64,000 bases of DNA, taken from assembly GCA_025617375.2 (NCBI GenBank), contig JAMYGW020000009.1:1116001-1180000 (forward strand), in the 5' to 3' direction. The position numbers and the translations under genes were made by a program. The stretch is from Acarospora socialis. Taxonomy: Eukaryota > Ascomycota > Lecanoromycetes > Acarosporales > Acarosporaceae. Every line of letters starts with the position of its first letter. The first letter of the stretch is position 1. Below are positions 52,467 to 64,000 of this stretch, in pieces. The notes under the pieces were generated by a model. The model was given only the letters and a program-made list of their open reading frames with translations, ran no database searches and was not told the DNA's origin.

Positions 52467-55400
52467 CTAATCGATATCTCGTTTGCTCTCGTTATCGTGC
52501 CCACCGGTTTCACCATTCGCACCCTGCACGTCATGCCCCAAACTTGCCCACCACTGACTCAAGCCCTTGGCGAAGCCTCGCTCCTCCGCGCCAATCTCAA
52601 CAGGTGGTCCACTAACTTGCACATTGTGTCCTTTTTCGAATACTGCCCACGCACTGGTGGCCGTACTAACAAGTACGAACTTGTGCGTCTGACTCTGCAC
52701 TTTGAAGTTCCTGAGCAGGATTGCAGCGCTGTTTGAGGCAACTGGAAGTGCCTCTCTAAACGGACGGAATATCTGAACATTTGTGTAAGATGGTTCTGAT
52801 GATGGATCTGTGATGCTTAAGGTCAAGTGGTAATCCTTGGGGCCTGACTTGGACCGTTGTATGGGCGTTTTCGAAGTAACGATTGCCAGTACGTCAATGG
52901 TAGAAGCGAAGTGGTCATGTATTGTGGCTAGAGGGGAGAAGTACGAGAGCGGCGTTCGAAGACCTACCATGGGTGGAGCTGGACGCGTACTCTGGGTGAT
53001 CGTGTGGCCGTCCGCAATGGTAGTCACCGTATCAAGTTCGGATATTTGGGAGTACGGCTTGCTTTCACTGTCTGGCTCCACTACCGGATGAGAGATGTCC
53101 TGATGTCTCGAGTCAAGACTCTGTTTGCTTTCGTTGTCACTTTCGTCATTCTCTTCGCTTGCCTCATATACTTGGCTACTCCTTTTCAGAGCGAACCATG
53201 GGCTGATGACGTCCGGTACGGTACTCCTTCGACCACCTAAGCCCCTTGCTAAGGGTACCGTCAGACTCCTCGACTCGTTTCTCAATGGAGGGTTGTCCTC
53301 AAGGGGATCTGCTGTTTTAAGTGATAGCAGACCAGCACTGGTGGTTTGGGTAGGCTGCGGTGTGGGTAGGTCATGATCATCATATCGTAGTTCAATGGAA
53401 ACACTTCGTTCCTTGTGAGTCAGCTGCGTCGCGTCTGGCGTGAGCAGTTGAGTCCCTCTCCCTGCACCGAGCCCGGCCTCTGTGCTATGGAATTCAGGCG
53501 GAACTGGTGAATACGATAGGAGAGGCTCCTCCCACTCTTCTTCGGGTAGGGTCGGATAATTTATATGATCAGAAGTCTCGTCATCGTTCATGGAATCAGC
53601 GGTTGAGGAACTGAGATCAAATTCAGAAGGTCTTGACAGGTCTTCTGGAGGTGATGTTACGACAACCGGACTCGAAGACGCTTCCACAGAGGTCTGCACT
53701 TCCGGGGAAGTTATATCAAGTTGCGAATCATTCTCAGAGTCGTCCTCAAGATCTATAACCTCGGGCCCCCGTGTGCTTAGAGACTCGATCTTCTTGCTGT
53801 TCGCGTCTGTCCCATCATATAATTGTTGTTGAGCGAGCTGATTCCTTTCTTCCTCATCACTTTCAGCATTCCGTGATTGCTCTTCCTGAGGTCTAGCGTT
53901 TTCCAACAGCTCCCGCTCTGCCATACTTTCTGTTCGATCAGTCGGGTCTTCGGAGGACACCTCGTCGCTCGCTAAGCCTTGAAAATCCTCCATACTTGAT
54001 TCGTCGTCATCTCTGATTCCACTGTCCGACGGCGAGCCCACAGATGATGGCGGTTCAGAGCCAATGTCCTGCAGAGAACTCGCGTAGATATTTGGGATAT
54101 TCAGGGTCCCTCGTGTGAGTTCAGTGGGCATAGTTACTCCGTCAGAAGGGTCTCGCTCTTTCTGGCGAGAAAATATCGACCCGTCTAGACTAAGGCTTCG
54201 TCCTTTCAACGACTGTCTTTGTTCAGATCCTGATGGTGATATATAATAAGAGTCACTGTGATTCATACCCTGATCACCTTCTGTGCTTCGTCTAGTTGCG
54301 TGATCGTCCTGATCGGATACTTCACTAGTAGGATCTGGCGTGCTCTGAGAGTCGAACTCTGCTTCTTCCGTGTCAGGAGTGCGTTCGAGTTTCTGATCTT
54401 GACGCTCTTCATGAACGCTAGAGTCCATCAACAAGCGCTCGAAAAGAGGTGAAACAAGCGGGAGGCCTGGCGAAGCAGTTGCACGGAGGAGTGGTGAACT
54501 AGGAGGTATCGGAGCTTCAAAACCATCCTCGTCAAGCGCTGGAGATGCGGATTCTATGTCTGCTGTCTGCATGGCTATCGATATCAGGCGAAGGGTAGAC
54601 CCGTCAGGATTCTTTACTAATGAGTGTTCCTCTCCGTACATCGGTGGATTTGAGTCTTGACGGGAGTTTTCCACAGGAGACAAGTCGCGGGTTATGTCAA
54701 TTATCCGTCCTTCTCTTGAGTCTGTTGCGTCTATCATGCTGTCGCTGCAAGGCATGGCTAACTGTTCGTCTTCCACCAATGTCCGTCCTTCCTCTGTCTC
54801 GGGCGGATGTGTCACTTCACTCCTCGCAGGATGTGCTCTCGCCCCGGATTCCGCTAGCTCGTCTGCATGCGTTTCGTTCAAATCCCCAATCGGGTCCGGT
54901 GGAGATTCACTAAGTTTTCCGTCTGATGCTGCCTCGAGCTCTGCCTCTAATCTGACAGCTTCAATCATCGGTTGAACAAGCAAGCCTCTGTCTGTTTCCT
55001 CTTCCGGACTGGGCATATTTTCGCCGTATCTCCATTGTCCTGATAGTCTCCCCACCTTTGATCTCTTTGCAGGTTTACCTATACTTTCTTCGGCAAAAGC
55101 ATCGTAGAAGCTGTCGAGAAGGGAAACAGAGCTCATGCGAGCCCGCTTGAGAAACGCAGGGGACCGCCACACGTTCGATTCTGAGTTTGCCGTGAACTTG
55201 AAAGCAGAAGATGCTTCTGCAGCCCGAGACTTAGGGGAACTTGAAGGGGTTGACGAAGTTGCAGTTGGCTCTGGAGATGGGTTCGGATAGTCAACCTTCA
55301 GGGTCGCGACCTCATACGAGTCGCGTTTAATCTTGACCCAATGATTAGATCGAAAGACGGGTAATCTGATACCTCGAAAGAAGGGCAATTTACCTGCATA

Positions 55401-55783
55401 GACACTTTTTCCCCGAAACTGAGCTTCCACTCAACCCCATTTCCGGGCGTCCTCACCCCCGCCTCATCTCTCTCCCATGCCGCACTCTCCAGGCTCAACA
55501 GAACTTGATCACCACTACATATGCCCGATCTCGCGACTTCCTTCGCGCTAGAGCCATGGAACTCAACCCTCACTTGTCCCTTATTCCGGCGCAAGCGAAA
55601 ATCTGGCTCGACCAAGAGTAAAGTGATGGACTTGTTCGAAGCAGAATAAGGCCATAGGAGGGCTACCACTGATTTGATTGCCTTCGTAGAGCTACAAGAT
55701 GGTTGCAGCTCCGCAATTGGTAAGAACGAGTTCAACGATGGAGCGGGCGCTCCTCTGTGTTCGGCCATTGGGCAATATTTCAT
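52467..55783 (-). CDS. Large protein with a C-terminal Telo_bind (POT1/Cdc13-type) OB fold
   Basis: Two exons with a 62-nt intron (55,332-55,393, GTAAAT...GTCAAG, CTAAT branch) give about 1,084 residues. Residues about 5-150 look like a folded beta-rich domain (I-T-L-L-L-V-E-P-D-F-R-L, V-R-V-E-F-H-G, Q-V-L-L-S-L), possibly another OB fold. Residues about 200-880 are very acidic and Ser-rich. Residues about 900-1060 read as the telomeric single-strand DNA-binding OB family: T-P-L-S-Y-F-S-P-L, I-D-V-L-A-I-V-T, L-T-L-S-I-T-D-P-S and the closing strand A-W-A-V-F-E-K. By that domain it should bind telomeric 3' overhangs as a Pot1 or Cdc13 counterpart. The layout (OB at the far C-terminus after a long acidic arm) is unlike Pot1 with its N-terminal OBs. 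An ATG 5 codons later (55,768) is an equally good start. Confidence 0.75.
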
Positions 55784-56245
55784 TCACAGCGTGGGTGCTG
55801 GCGATGACTCCATTGTTATCGAAGGCGCATTTGGTCCGCTAGTGGGCTTCGCGTCTGTCCAGCGGTAAACTTGGATTATCATGTTTATATTGGCGTACGG
55901 AGATGGGCAGTTAACATCGGCCAATCGGGAACAAGTGGTTTCCGTAGGGCTTAGTGGGCTTATTAATAGCCTTATCAAGGTTAGATAAGGTACAAGTACA
56001 GTACAACTACCTACTTTAAGATAAGCTAGGATGAAGATCTGAGATCCCGCCGGCGCTCAATCCTCGCAAAACCCTACATATTATTATTGTATCTAGAATT
56101 ACCTTGAAGCTCATACTTGCTTGGAATGATCTCCTTCAACTGGCAATGTCTAACTGTTAATACCACTCGAGAAACGACACCGTTATCGTAAAAGACAGCC
56201 GCTGGCCGGTATCAAGAGTCCGTCTGCACCTTAAGCCTCGGTACT
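55784..56245. promoter_or_regulatory. Divergent promoter region between the Telo_bind and monooxygenase genes
   Basis: Start codons of two divergent genes are 462 bp apart. The middle is AT-richer, with repeated CTTATC/GATAAG strings near 55,970-56,030, which match the GATA-factor core; a regulatory role is inference. Confidence 0.4.
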
Positions 56246-57803
56246 ATGAGCACTGAGCATAGATATAGTGTTAAGAGCGTAGCAATTATTGGGGCGGGGC
56301 CTTCAGGCATCGCAACAGCCAAGTAACCATTCGCGGTAATGTTCTATCTTCCAGTATCACTAATTGTCTTATAGATACTTACTTGCCGAAAAAGCTTTTG
56401 TTAAGATAGACATCTTTGAGCAACGGAGCACTGTCGGAGGAGTATGGAACTACACTCCAGATGTTCCCGTTGGCCAGACCAAGGTTCCCCAAGTTGACCC
56501 GCATCAGCCCGTTGGAGAGCCTCAATGGTCTAGCAGCGACTCCAACCATGCCGGAAGGCCTCTCCACAATGGGGAAGTAACTTTCGCGTCACCAATGTAC
56601 GACGCCCTCGAAACAAACATTCCCACTCTTCTTATGCAGTTCTCCGACAAGCCATTCCCAAGAGGTTCTCAATTGTTCCCAGGTCGCAAGGAGGTGGCCG
56701 AGTATCTGAGAGAGTACGCAGAAGAAGTCCGACATCTGATCAATTTTCAGGTACAAGTACTGGATGTACGCCCGCAGGATTTCGATTCACGAGAGAGGTG
56801 GGCGGTGAAGACGAAGGATCTGCTGTCACAGCATGAGAGCGAAGCTACATATGACGCTGTCGTTGTTGCAAATGGACATTATAACGTGCCCTACGTGCCT
56901 GATATCAAAGGCCTTGCCAGATGGAACGAGCAATACGCCGGAGTCATATCACATTCCAAGAGCTACCGTATCCCAGCTGTTTTCAAGGACAAGAAAGTTA
57001 TCGTGGTAGGTAATGCCGCCTCTGGCTCAGATATTGGTACACAGATCAGTACTGTCTGCAAATCCCCGATCATCTTCTCGCAAAGATCTGTCTCTTATTT
57101 CTCGCCGGGAGCTCAAACTTTCAAGGATGAAGCGCCCGAAATCGTTGAGTTCTTACCATCGGCAGACTATTCTCGTGCTGTACGGTTTGCCGACGGGAGG
57201 ATCGAGCAAGATATAGACGCCATCATCTTCTGTACGGGCTATCTTTACTCTTACCCCTTTCTTGAGTCTCTGAAGCCTCCCGTCATCGCCGACGGGATGA
57301 GAGTGCAGCATGTGTACCGGCATATCTTCTATGAAGATCGGCCCACGTTGGCCTTCGTCGGCCTACCGGTGAAGATCATACCGTTCATCATGTCCGAAGC
57401 TCAAGCTGCGGCTATCTCCCGAGTGTGGTCAGGGCGTCTTTGCCTTCCGGAGAGGGGGAAAATGGATGAGTGGGAGCACTCTGTGATTACTGAACGTGGG
57501 GCGGGGAGGGGCTTTCACATGCTTGGGTTTCCTCTAGAGTTTGATTACTTGGATGAGTTGCGTGACTGGACTTTGACAGCAGTGCCAAACCCAGCATTGG
57601 GCGGGAAAGATGGGAGGGGAAAGCTGCCGCCAAGGTGGGGAGAGAAAGAGCGGTGGGCGAGGGAGAGATTCCAGGCAATCAAAACGGCCTTTGCAGAGGA
57701 AGGTGAAGGAAGACATAGGATAAGGGCGATGGAGGAGTTGGGCTTTAACTTCGAAGCTTGGAAGGGCGAGATTGACTTCTCAGAGCGAAGTAGCCGGTTG
57801 TGA
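56246..57803 (+). CDS. Flavin-containing monooxygenase
   Basis: NADPH- and FAD-dependent oxygenase that would oxidise N- or S-containing small molecules; the actual substrate is unknown. Two exons (56,246-56,322 and 56,375-57,803) give 501 residues; the intron (GTAACC...TTATAG) splits the Lys codon directly after the FAD motif V-A-I-I-G-A-G-P-S-G. Other landmarks: E-Q-R-S-T-V-G-G-V-W-N-Y (FAD ribose), the FMO fingerprint-like S-H-S-K-S-Y, and the NADP motif V-I-V-V-G-N-A-A-S-G-S-D. I-F-C-T-G-Y-L-Y-S-Y-P marks the C-terminal FAD site. It resembles the fungal thiol-specific or dimethylaniline monooxygenase group. No N-terminal signal or C-terminal membrane helix is seen, so it is probably cytosolic. 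Confidence 0.9.
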
Positions 57804-58220
57804 TTCAGTCGATCTGTAACTAGATACCTGATCTTATATGGTAGGTACACTTAACAGATGCGACTGACTCAACATTGTATTATATTTGTCGAAAGCACCA
57901 CCTGGTTTTGGTATCTGTAAAATACATTAGAGGTGGTTTTATTGTTGGTCTGTTCGAGAAGGAATGTTCAGCGCACAATAAGAAGGCAGTGAGTGTGGAG
58001 GGGGTTGGTTGCGGGCTCGCTTACTTCCGCATCGGGCAATTGTTCAATAACACCGGAAGGACCGATGATGATGATGATGATAATGCGAATGCGCAGAAGT
58101 GAATAGCTGCACAATGTACCTTCTTAAATCACGCAGTGTTGTTATAGAGCCAAAATATTGTATCATGGCCACTTTTTCCATCTTCCTTACAACCGCCATC
58201 TCCTGGCTTGTGGTCCGCAC
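57804..58220. other. Spacer with a GAT microsatellite
   Basis: Holds the 3' end of the monooxygenase transcript and the promoter of the chromodomain gene. A short GAT repeat lies at about 58,063-58,083. The frames of 60-75 codons look accidental. Confidence 0.5.
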
Positions 58221-61200
58221 ATGATGCCTTCACGCAAGCGGAACCATAGTCCAGACTCAAATGCTCACATTTCTACCAACTCGAGCTCAATCGAGGAATC
58301 AGCAAAGAGACTTAAACCCACCTCACACGCGCCTAGCAATCCAAGCAGAACAGGCACTCGGAAACAGAAAGCCAGTATTGTGGTCAGCGAGCAAAAGTAT
58401 TACACGATCAAGTCCATCGTCAAGGAGAAAAGAGGCCGATATCTCATCGATTGGGAGGACGATCCAGTCACAGGGGAGCAATTCAAACCCACTTGGGTGA
58501 GACTCCATTGGTCGTCCACTCTCCACCACTTGCCCAACCACCCAACATGTTGATTGACGATACCCTAAGTGTTGGCGGCGCGTGCTAATCAATTGTGGCT
58601 TACCTATAGGAACCCAAAGGCTACGCCAACGCCGAGGCTGTTGCAGATTGGCAACGCAAGAGACGCACCGGAAGAGGGTCTAACAAGAGGAAAACCGCGA
58701 CTACAAACGTGTCCTCGACCTCTGCTGCGAGTAAATCAAGCAGCCCTGTGACGCGTCGTCGCAGAGGTAGGGAAGTGGTGGATCCACTTCCAACCCAGTC
58801 GACCTCACCGCCTCAGCACTCATCCCCGAGACAAGAAGCGTTAGAGGTTGCGGATAGCCAGCCAACTCAACCGGCGCCTCGACCATCGGAGTATTTAGCC
58901 GTCCAAGTCTCCCAGCATAGCAGTTTCGACCGGGACCAATACGTGCAGTTCGTCGCCTCGGGCTCGACCCAAGACTTGTCATCGTCGCAGATTCAGCATC
59001 CCGATTCTGGGCTTGGAAGCTCTTCGCCTCGCGAGAGACTTGCTCAGCGTGTCATCGGCCACGAGGGTGTAGTGCCAGATTCACAGTCGTTAACGGAACC
59101 TGGCGAGCACAAAACTAGCATCGCAGCAGCAAGCACACCGCCGGCTCAAGTCGTACAAACTGCGTATCACAGTCACCGAGATAGCCCACTGTTTTCTCCA
59201 GATTCTATACAAGGGGATAATCAGGAGTACCGCGTTACAGGATTGCCTGTTTTGCAAGACAAGCAAATTGCCTACCACAATCATCAAGGTAGCCCATTGT
59301 ACTCCCCTTGTCGAACAGAATTTCCACCTTGTCGAGAAGGTAGCCCCTTATTTTCACCTTGTCAGGCAGAATCTCCACCTTGTCGAGAGGTCAGCCCATT
59401 GTTTTCTCCTTGTCTAGACGAGCCCTTCAGAGCCAAAGACGAGGATAATCAATTCGCTGGAGGGGTCCAAAGATCTCCCAATTCACATTCGGCAAGGTCC
59501 TTCTCTGAATTTCGAAAAGACATCCCTCTTGCTTCAATCGAATCTGACAATTATTACGAAGCCTCGAGCTCGCAAATACAGCCTGCACCAACCCAGTTGC
59601 CGGAGAGCTTCGTCTCCCAGGTACCCGGTCCGCCTTGTTCGTTTTCCACAAACAACGATACAATGGCAGAAAGACCGCAACCAGCCACGAGTGCACACCC
59701 AGTACCCTCGCCTGCTTCTAGTCAATCTTCTGGAGTACGGGTTCCGCTGCGCCAGAGACTTAAGGAGATGCGCGCAAGGTCAGCTGCAAGGAGCAAGGCG
59801 GAGAAAGAAGCGCGATACGCGAAACTCGATCCGAAAGTGCTCGCTCTCCTAACCAATGGCACTGGTATTGTTCCAGAACCATTCGCTCTGGCTCCCCAAC
59901 AGCATGGGAACGCTAGGCCAGTGGAGCCGCCGTTGACGACTTCTGTAGTTCATGATGAAGCTGAGCTTGGTTCGCAACAGAGCAAACATGACCTCCAGAA
60001 CGGAATGTCGCAACAGTTCAGCAGTCCTTCAAGCTTCGAGCATCCTCTGTTGGGCAAGATGGAATTTGCCATCCCCTTGCCACTCAACTCGGGCGTACTG
60101 GAGCAGTATAGACAGATACTATACAACAATCGTCACGACGTTGAGGGATTTGTCCAGCCCGAGGTTGCGGAAGAGTCTCGAATAGTTGACGACATGCGTG
60201 CGATGATTGATCGTCTCGTCAAGCTCACTATACATAGTGACCTTCTTGACTCAATGGTCATGACCCAGGAGCAAATGTCTGGGTTCGATCAAGCCCAGTG
60301 GGCTAAGTCCTGCAGTGGAAAATTCGATTTCCTTGGAGCTTTTATTACCGCAGCGCGTGCTACAGATATGCATGTTGTCATCATAGCATCTCACGGCAAG
60401 CTGCTAGATATTCTTGAGACATTTCTCGAGGCCCACCGCGCCGTGTACGTTCGTCCAGATGTGATGCGAAGATCCGGCTTTGCGGCAGACGGACCTCTAA
60501 GGTTCACGTTGTTGGCCACTACAGACTCGAGCTCGATCGTCAGCACAGCTGCGTTAGTCATAGCATTCGATGAGTCGGTCAATACGCAAGACCCGCGTGT
60601 TACAGCACTTCGGGCACATATGCTCGAGGTTGGAAAATTATCGCCACTCATCCACCTCCTTGTCGTCAATTCAGCCGAGCATATTGAGAAGTGCTTGCCT
60701 AGCTCGTGGACTGGAGTGCAACGGCTGCAAGCGCTCGTCAGTTGCGTTGCTCAGACCCGGCACAAAGTCGGTCAACTGCCTCCGGAGATGCCTGGTCCTC
60801 GCGGAGCTGCAGAGGAGCTAGCGGTATTGTTGTCCCTCGGTGGGCGCGAGGATTATTCGACGTTACCAAGGATGCCTAAGTTGGTTGACGTTGATCTGTA
60901 CGACTCATCCTCACAGGCAGGCTCATCTACACAGTCTGCCACTCAGCAGAGTATCGTACCTGATATTATGCCGCCTTCTCTGAACCGCAAAAGGTCAATG
61001 GTGCGTTACAAACTATGGACTTCAGCACGCGTTTGCTCTAGGCTTACAGCATTCGTGTACAGGACCATGGCGATGACGATGATGATATCTCTATGGCTAA
61101 AAGGTCAAGATTGACCCCCGTCGGAGACATCACCCACATTAGTGATTCGATCACTCAGCCCTCACAAATGGTACTTATATCCTCACCATTGGACTTTGCA

Positions 61201-62069
61201 GAACAGCACTGATAGCGAGGCAGGCCCCAGGCAAGATAGACGACTTGAAACAAGCTCTAAGGACAGCAGAGGAGCAACTCGAGTCGCTCAAGGCCGCGCA
61301 CGCAAGCCGCGAAGCCGAGCTGCAGAACACAATCACAATTACCCAGCAGCGTTTGCAAGAGCATGTCGACGCTCTCAGTGATCTCCAGTATCGCTACGAA
61401 ACTCGATCGACAGACTTGCATACGCTCCGCTCAGAACGTGATGCTGCCGTCGCCGCATCTGCACTAGCCCATCGGCAACTCGACACTCAAGGTGTCGAAA
61501 TTGCGCATCTGAAGGACCAGCAACGAGGTCTCGAGATAGCCCTGAAAGATGCACAGACTATGCTTGTATCTTCGACCGTACCCGAGGTTGCCGCGCTTGA
61601 AAACGCGAGAGCGCAAATAGTACAGCTAGTTGCAGAGAAGGTGCAGTTGGAGAAACGGTTGGCGAGCCTGACGAAAGATTTTGAATTCACCAGGCAGCAA
61701 TACCAGCTCGCGAGCACTGCTGCCGCTGAAAATGCGTCCGCCCTCTCCGACCTGCACACCGAAGTGTCCGCCCTAAGAGTGCAAGCGAGCGGAGAAGCCG
61801 CGAGACTCCGCCAGCTCAACATGTCCACTGAGAATCAGGTCCACCTGGAAAGGGCGAAACAGCTGGAGGCAATCCTCAAGGAGAGGGATGAAGTTCTTCA
61901 GAAGAGAGAAGAGGAGTTGCGTGACTTGAAGCGAGGCCGGGGTCTGGCGACCAGAGCTTCCAGCGCGCCTCGAAGTCCACGACTGGGGAGTAGGGCCAGT
62001 AGTCCGATGCCTGGACTCTTGGCTGGTAGTGCGGGCAGAGGTGGATCTGCGTTGAGGTTTGGTAGTTGA
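58221..62069 (+). CDS. Chromodomain protein with HDA-complex subunit 2/3 domain (CDP-2-like)
   Basis: Four exons (58,221-58,496; 58,610-61,000; 61,063-61,170; 61,224-62,069) give about 1,206 residues; introns of 113, 62 and 53 nt. Residues about 55-110 are a chromodomain with the aromatic cage positions filled (Y-Y-T-I-K-S-I, Y-L-I-D-W-E, P-T-W-E-P). A long Ser/Gln-rich arm follows. Residues about 560-820 match the class II histone deacetylase complex subunit 2/3 fold (S-D-L-L-D-S-M, W-A-K-S-C-S-G-K, V-V-I-I-A-S-H-G-K-L-L-D-I-L-E). The last about 280 residues are a long coiled coil with a basic Ser/Arg tail. This suits a subunit that ties an HDA1-type deacetylase to methylated H3K9, as CDP-2 does in the Neurospora HCHC complex; the comparison rests on architecture. 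Confidence 0.85.
59180..59425 (+). repeat. Tandem SPLFSPC-type repeats in the chromodomain protein
   Basis: Four copies of S-P-L-F/Y-S-P-C/D occur in the disordered arm. The three cysteine-bearing copies are joined by near-identical F/S-P-P-C-R-E spacers, and their DNA is almost the same (CCTTGTCGAG units), so the array expanded recently. The repeat adds six cysteines to an otherwise Cys-poor protein. Confidence 0.8.
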
Positions 62070-62384
62070 CGAACGATTTTGGACAAGGGTCAAGAGACCG
62101 CTGACGCAGAGGAGTGCGGTTTACCGCAGCTCAGGATTTGGTTTGTAGTGCCACACATAGGCTCTTTCACAGCATTTGTCAATTCGGCGTATCCATAGCG
62201 ATGTGTTCTTGCGCTTGCGTACTGCTTTGATGCAACGTTTTAGGTAGCATACCTAGGCTTTCTCAGTCTCTTTAGTTAGACACATGCAATACTGCGCATG
62301 TTATGTTGATAGGATAATGAGTTTTCGATATCTTCGGTCCATTCCCTTGGCCAGTACGACCGTTCAGTGAGTCTATCATGTCTA
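62070..62384. other. Convergent spacer
   Basis: About 315 bp between the stop codons of two converging genes. No other feature is visible. Confidence 0.5.
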
Positions 62385-63930
62385 TCAGACTGCGTCCATG
62401 CTTGCTCTGGTACTGAGCTGCTCATTCTTGTTGCCCAGTTTCGAGATCTGAAGGAAGGCATCAACGCCGTAACCCTCCAAGCTGTGCAGCTCTAGGCTCC
62501 CAGCCCAGTATTCAGCATAAACTCTACTCATCGGCAGGCCCATCCCGAGCCGTAAGTTCGGTGGGCGCGAAGTCAAGGAACTGAGCGAGCTATTGGGTTG
62601 TCTGGAATCCTTCCCGGCACCAGCCGCGCTACTCATGGGTAACGACAGCGCCTTATCATCGGTCAGCACATCGCAGACTTTGAGCTCCTGCATGGTGGCA
62701 GCCATTTTCGGGACTTGAAGGAGGTTCCTCAAGCGCATCTGGCTGCGAGGTCCCTTGCTGAAGGACCAGAGGTGCGAAAGGATCTCTCGAGGCACGCCGC
62801 CGCCCTGATCAGAGATTCGGATGATAACGTGCTGAGGAGCCTCACATATGAGAACCTCGATCGGGGGTGGACCGCCGGGGTTGTCTCTTTGTCGTTCGAC
62901 GACAGCCTGTATGGAGTTTCGCAACAGCTCACCGACAATGTACTCCAAGTGGCTCAGGATATAGGGGAACGTGGCGTCGAGGTGACCTTGAAGTCTAATC
63001 TCTGGAATGGGACTGTTGGGTCCGTACGCTTCTCGAGCAAGAGCCTGCGTGGTCTTGCCGCATCGCTCCACTACTTCTTTGGCATTGCAGCGCAGAAAGA
63101 CCTCCCCGATAAAGTCCGCGTTTGATTCTATGTCGATCTTGGCATCTGGGAAATGCCATGGCGAGTTGAAGGTTTCGGTTAGGGCGAGGTGCTGCTCGGC
63201 GATGACACGGCGGGAGATGCGCTATAAGAAGCTTGGGCATTAGGCATTGGTGGTTGTTATGGAAGCAAAGAAGGGGAGAAGTACAGATCGCAGGAGAGTG
63301 TTCATGAATTTGTCCATCTCTGCGGGACGCATCAAGTCCTGACATTCGAGTACCCCCATAGCCAATCGCGGTATGACGGTCAAGTGCTCTTGCAAGGTAT
63401 TACTGATGACTTTGCAATAACTTTCATTATCCTCAACGGTTCTGATCTCTCGAACCCGACGCAGGGTCTCGAACGCCTTGTAGTATAATTCGTAAACGTG
63501 GGACATGTGTGGATTCGTGACGACGACATAGGGCAGCGTCTGCATGTCACGGAGACGGTGCGCAAGCCTGTGGTTTGTCTGACATTAGCTACATCTTGGA
63601 CTTACGGATGGGAAGCAAAAGAGACCTAGTCGGCAACTCCGTCCGAACATAGTTGGCAGAGCTAATTAATCGATTCTCCGTTAGGGTTCGGCCGAAGAAG
63701 GTCAATTGACGCAGGCTGATAGGCCTTGCTTCTCGCTGAACCCATCTGCCAACACAATCAGCTTTGGTGGCCAAGAGTCAAAATCAGGTGGACTTGACAG
63801 AGTGAACGTACTCATCAAGCACCTGCGCAGGTCTCCATGGAGGCAGAGTAGGTTTTGCTTGCAGGAAGCGGCATTGATTCAGGCAAGCTGCGCGGATGGC
63901 TGTCACGCTCCATCCGCTGTGCTTAAACAT
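62385..63930 (-). CDS. Mitochondrial pyruvate/branched-chain dehydrogenase kinase
   Basis: GHKL-fold kinase of the mitochondrial matrix that phosphorylates the E1 subunit of pyruvate or branched-chain 2-oxoacid dehydrogenase. Four exons (63,930-63,812; 63,745-63,626; 63,567-63,285; 63,221-62,385) give about 452 residues; introns of 66, 58 and 63 nt, one with a GTCTCT donor. The leader M-F-K-H-S-G-W-S-V-T-A-I-R is basic and fits a mitochondrial signal; an in-frame ATG at 63,972 would lengthen it. Motifs: L-R-Q-L-T-F-F-G-R, L-P-T-R-L-A-H-R, the regulatory H in V-I-A-E-Q-H, N-box E-L-L-R-N-S, G1 box S-D-Q-G-G-G-V, G2 box G-M-G-L-P-M-S-R. An insert of about 50 Ser-rich residues lies before G2. 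Which dehydrogenase it serves cannot be told. Confidence 0.92.
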
Positions 63931-64000
63931 TCCACAGAGTCCATACGAAGCTGGGACAGGAAGTTCCGTCACCCTGAAGGCGGTTTAAATAGAAGGGTAT
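63931..64000. other. Right window edge
   Basis: Leader or promoter of the dehydrogenase kinase gene. Nothing more can be said from 70 bases. Confidence 0.4.

Overview
The window is a piece of a filamentous ascomycete (Pezizomycotina) chromosome. The evidence is the short GT-AG introns (about 50-130 nt) with CTRAC-like branch sites, the gene set (SH3/transglutaminase Cyk3, a chromodomain HDA-complex subunit, Slx1, Ulp2, a JARID1/KDM5 demethylase, a Nudix-eIF2B-like fusion), and a long transposon graveyard with RIP-like hypermutation. The exact class or species cannot be read from the sequence.

Region 1 (1 to about 15,786) is an AT-rich block in which I noticed no CpG at all and very few CpC/GpG, while CpA and TpG remain common. 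It holds fossils only: two inverted copies of one chromodomain-bearing Ty3/Gypsy family (1-4707 on + and 4708-8927 on -; the first lies inside the second), a Ty1/Copia fossil (about 9033-13,634, +), and a decayed gene with a fungal DDE integrase-core domain (about 13,950-15,320, -). The block stops within about ten bases near 15,785, where normal base composition begins.

Region 2 (15,787 to 64,000) is ordinary gene-dense euchromatin. In order: a featureless 1.5 kb stretch; a Pol-beta-type nucleotidyltransferase gene (-); a KDM5 histone H3K4 demethylase (-); SLX1 (+); thymidylate kinase (-) and QTRT2 (+), whose start codons are about 56 bp apart; a possible small membrane protein (-); methylenetetrahydrofolate reductase (-); CYK3 (-); a Nudix plus eIF2B-like fusion protein (-); a PQ-loop membrane protein of the Any1/SLC66A2 type (-); an AIG2-like gamma-glutamylcyclotransferase-fold protein with an 8-nt microexon (+); the SUMO protease ULP2 (-); an eIF4E2-like cap-binding protein (-); a Cys-rich orphan (-); a large Telo_bind (POT1/Cdc13-type OB) protein (-); a flavin monooxygenase (+); a chromodomain/HDA2-3 protein comparable to Neurospora CDP-2 (+); and a mitochondrial dehydrogenase kinase (-).

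The genes do not form one pathway. There is a chromatin and chromosome theme: KDM5, the CDP-2-like HDAC subunit, Ulp2, Slx1 and a telomere-type OB protein all lie within 50 kb of a heterochromatic repeat island. I treat this as possibly coincidental. I rebuilt the exon structures by hand from splice motifs and protein-family conservation; for each spliced model the exon lengths sum to a multiple of three. No complete undescribed system was found. The most unusual items are the CpG/CpC mutation context with a sharp edge, the 8-nt microexon, two 63-nt stop-free introns that hide inside open reading frames, and the two-part nucleotidyltransferase locus.
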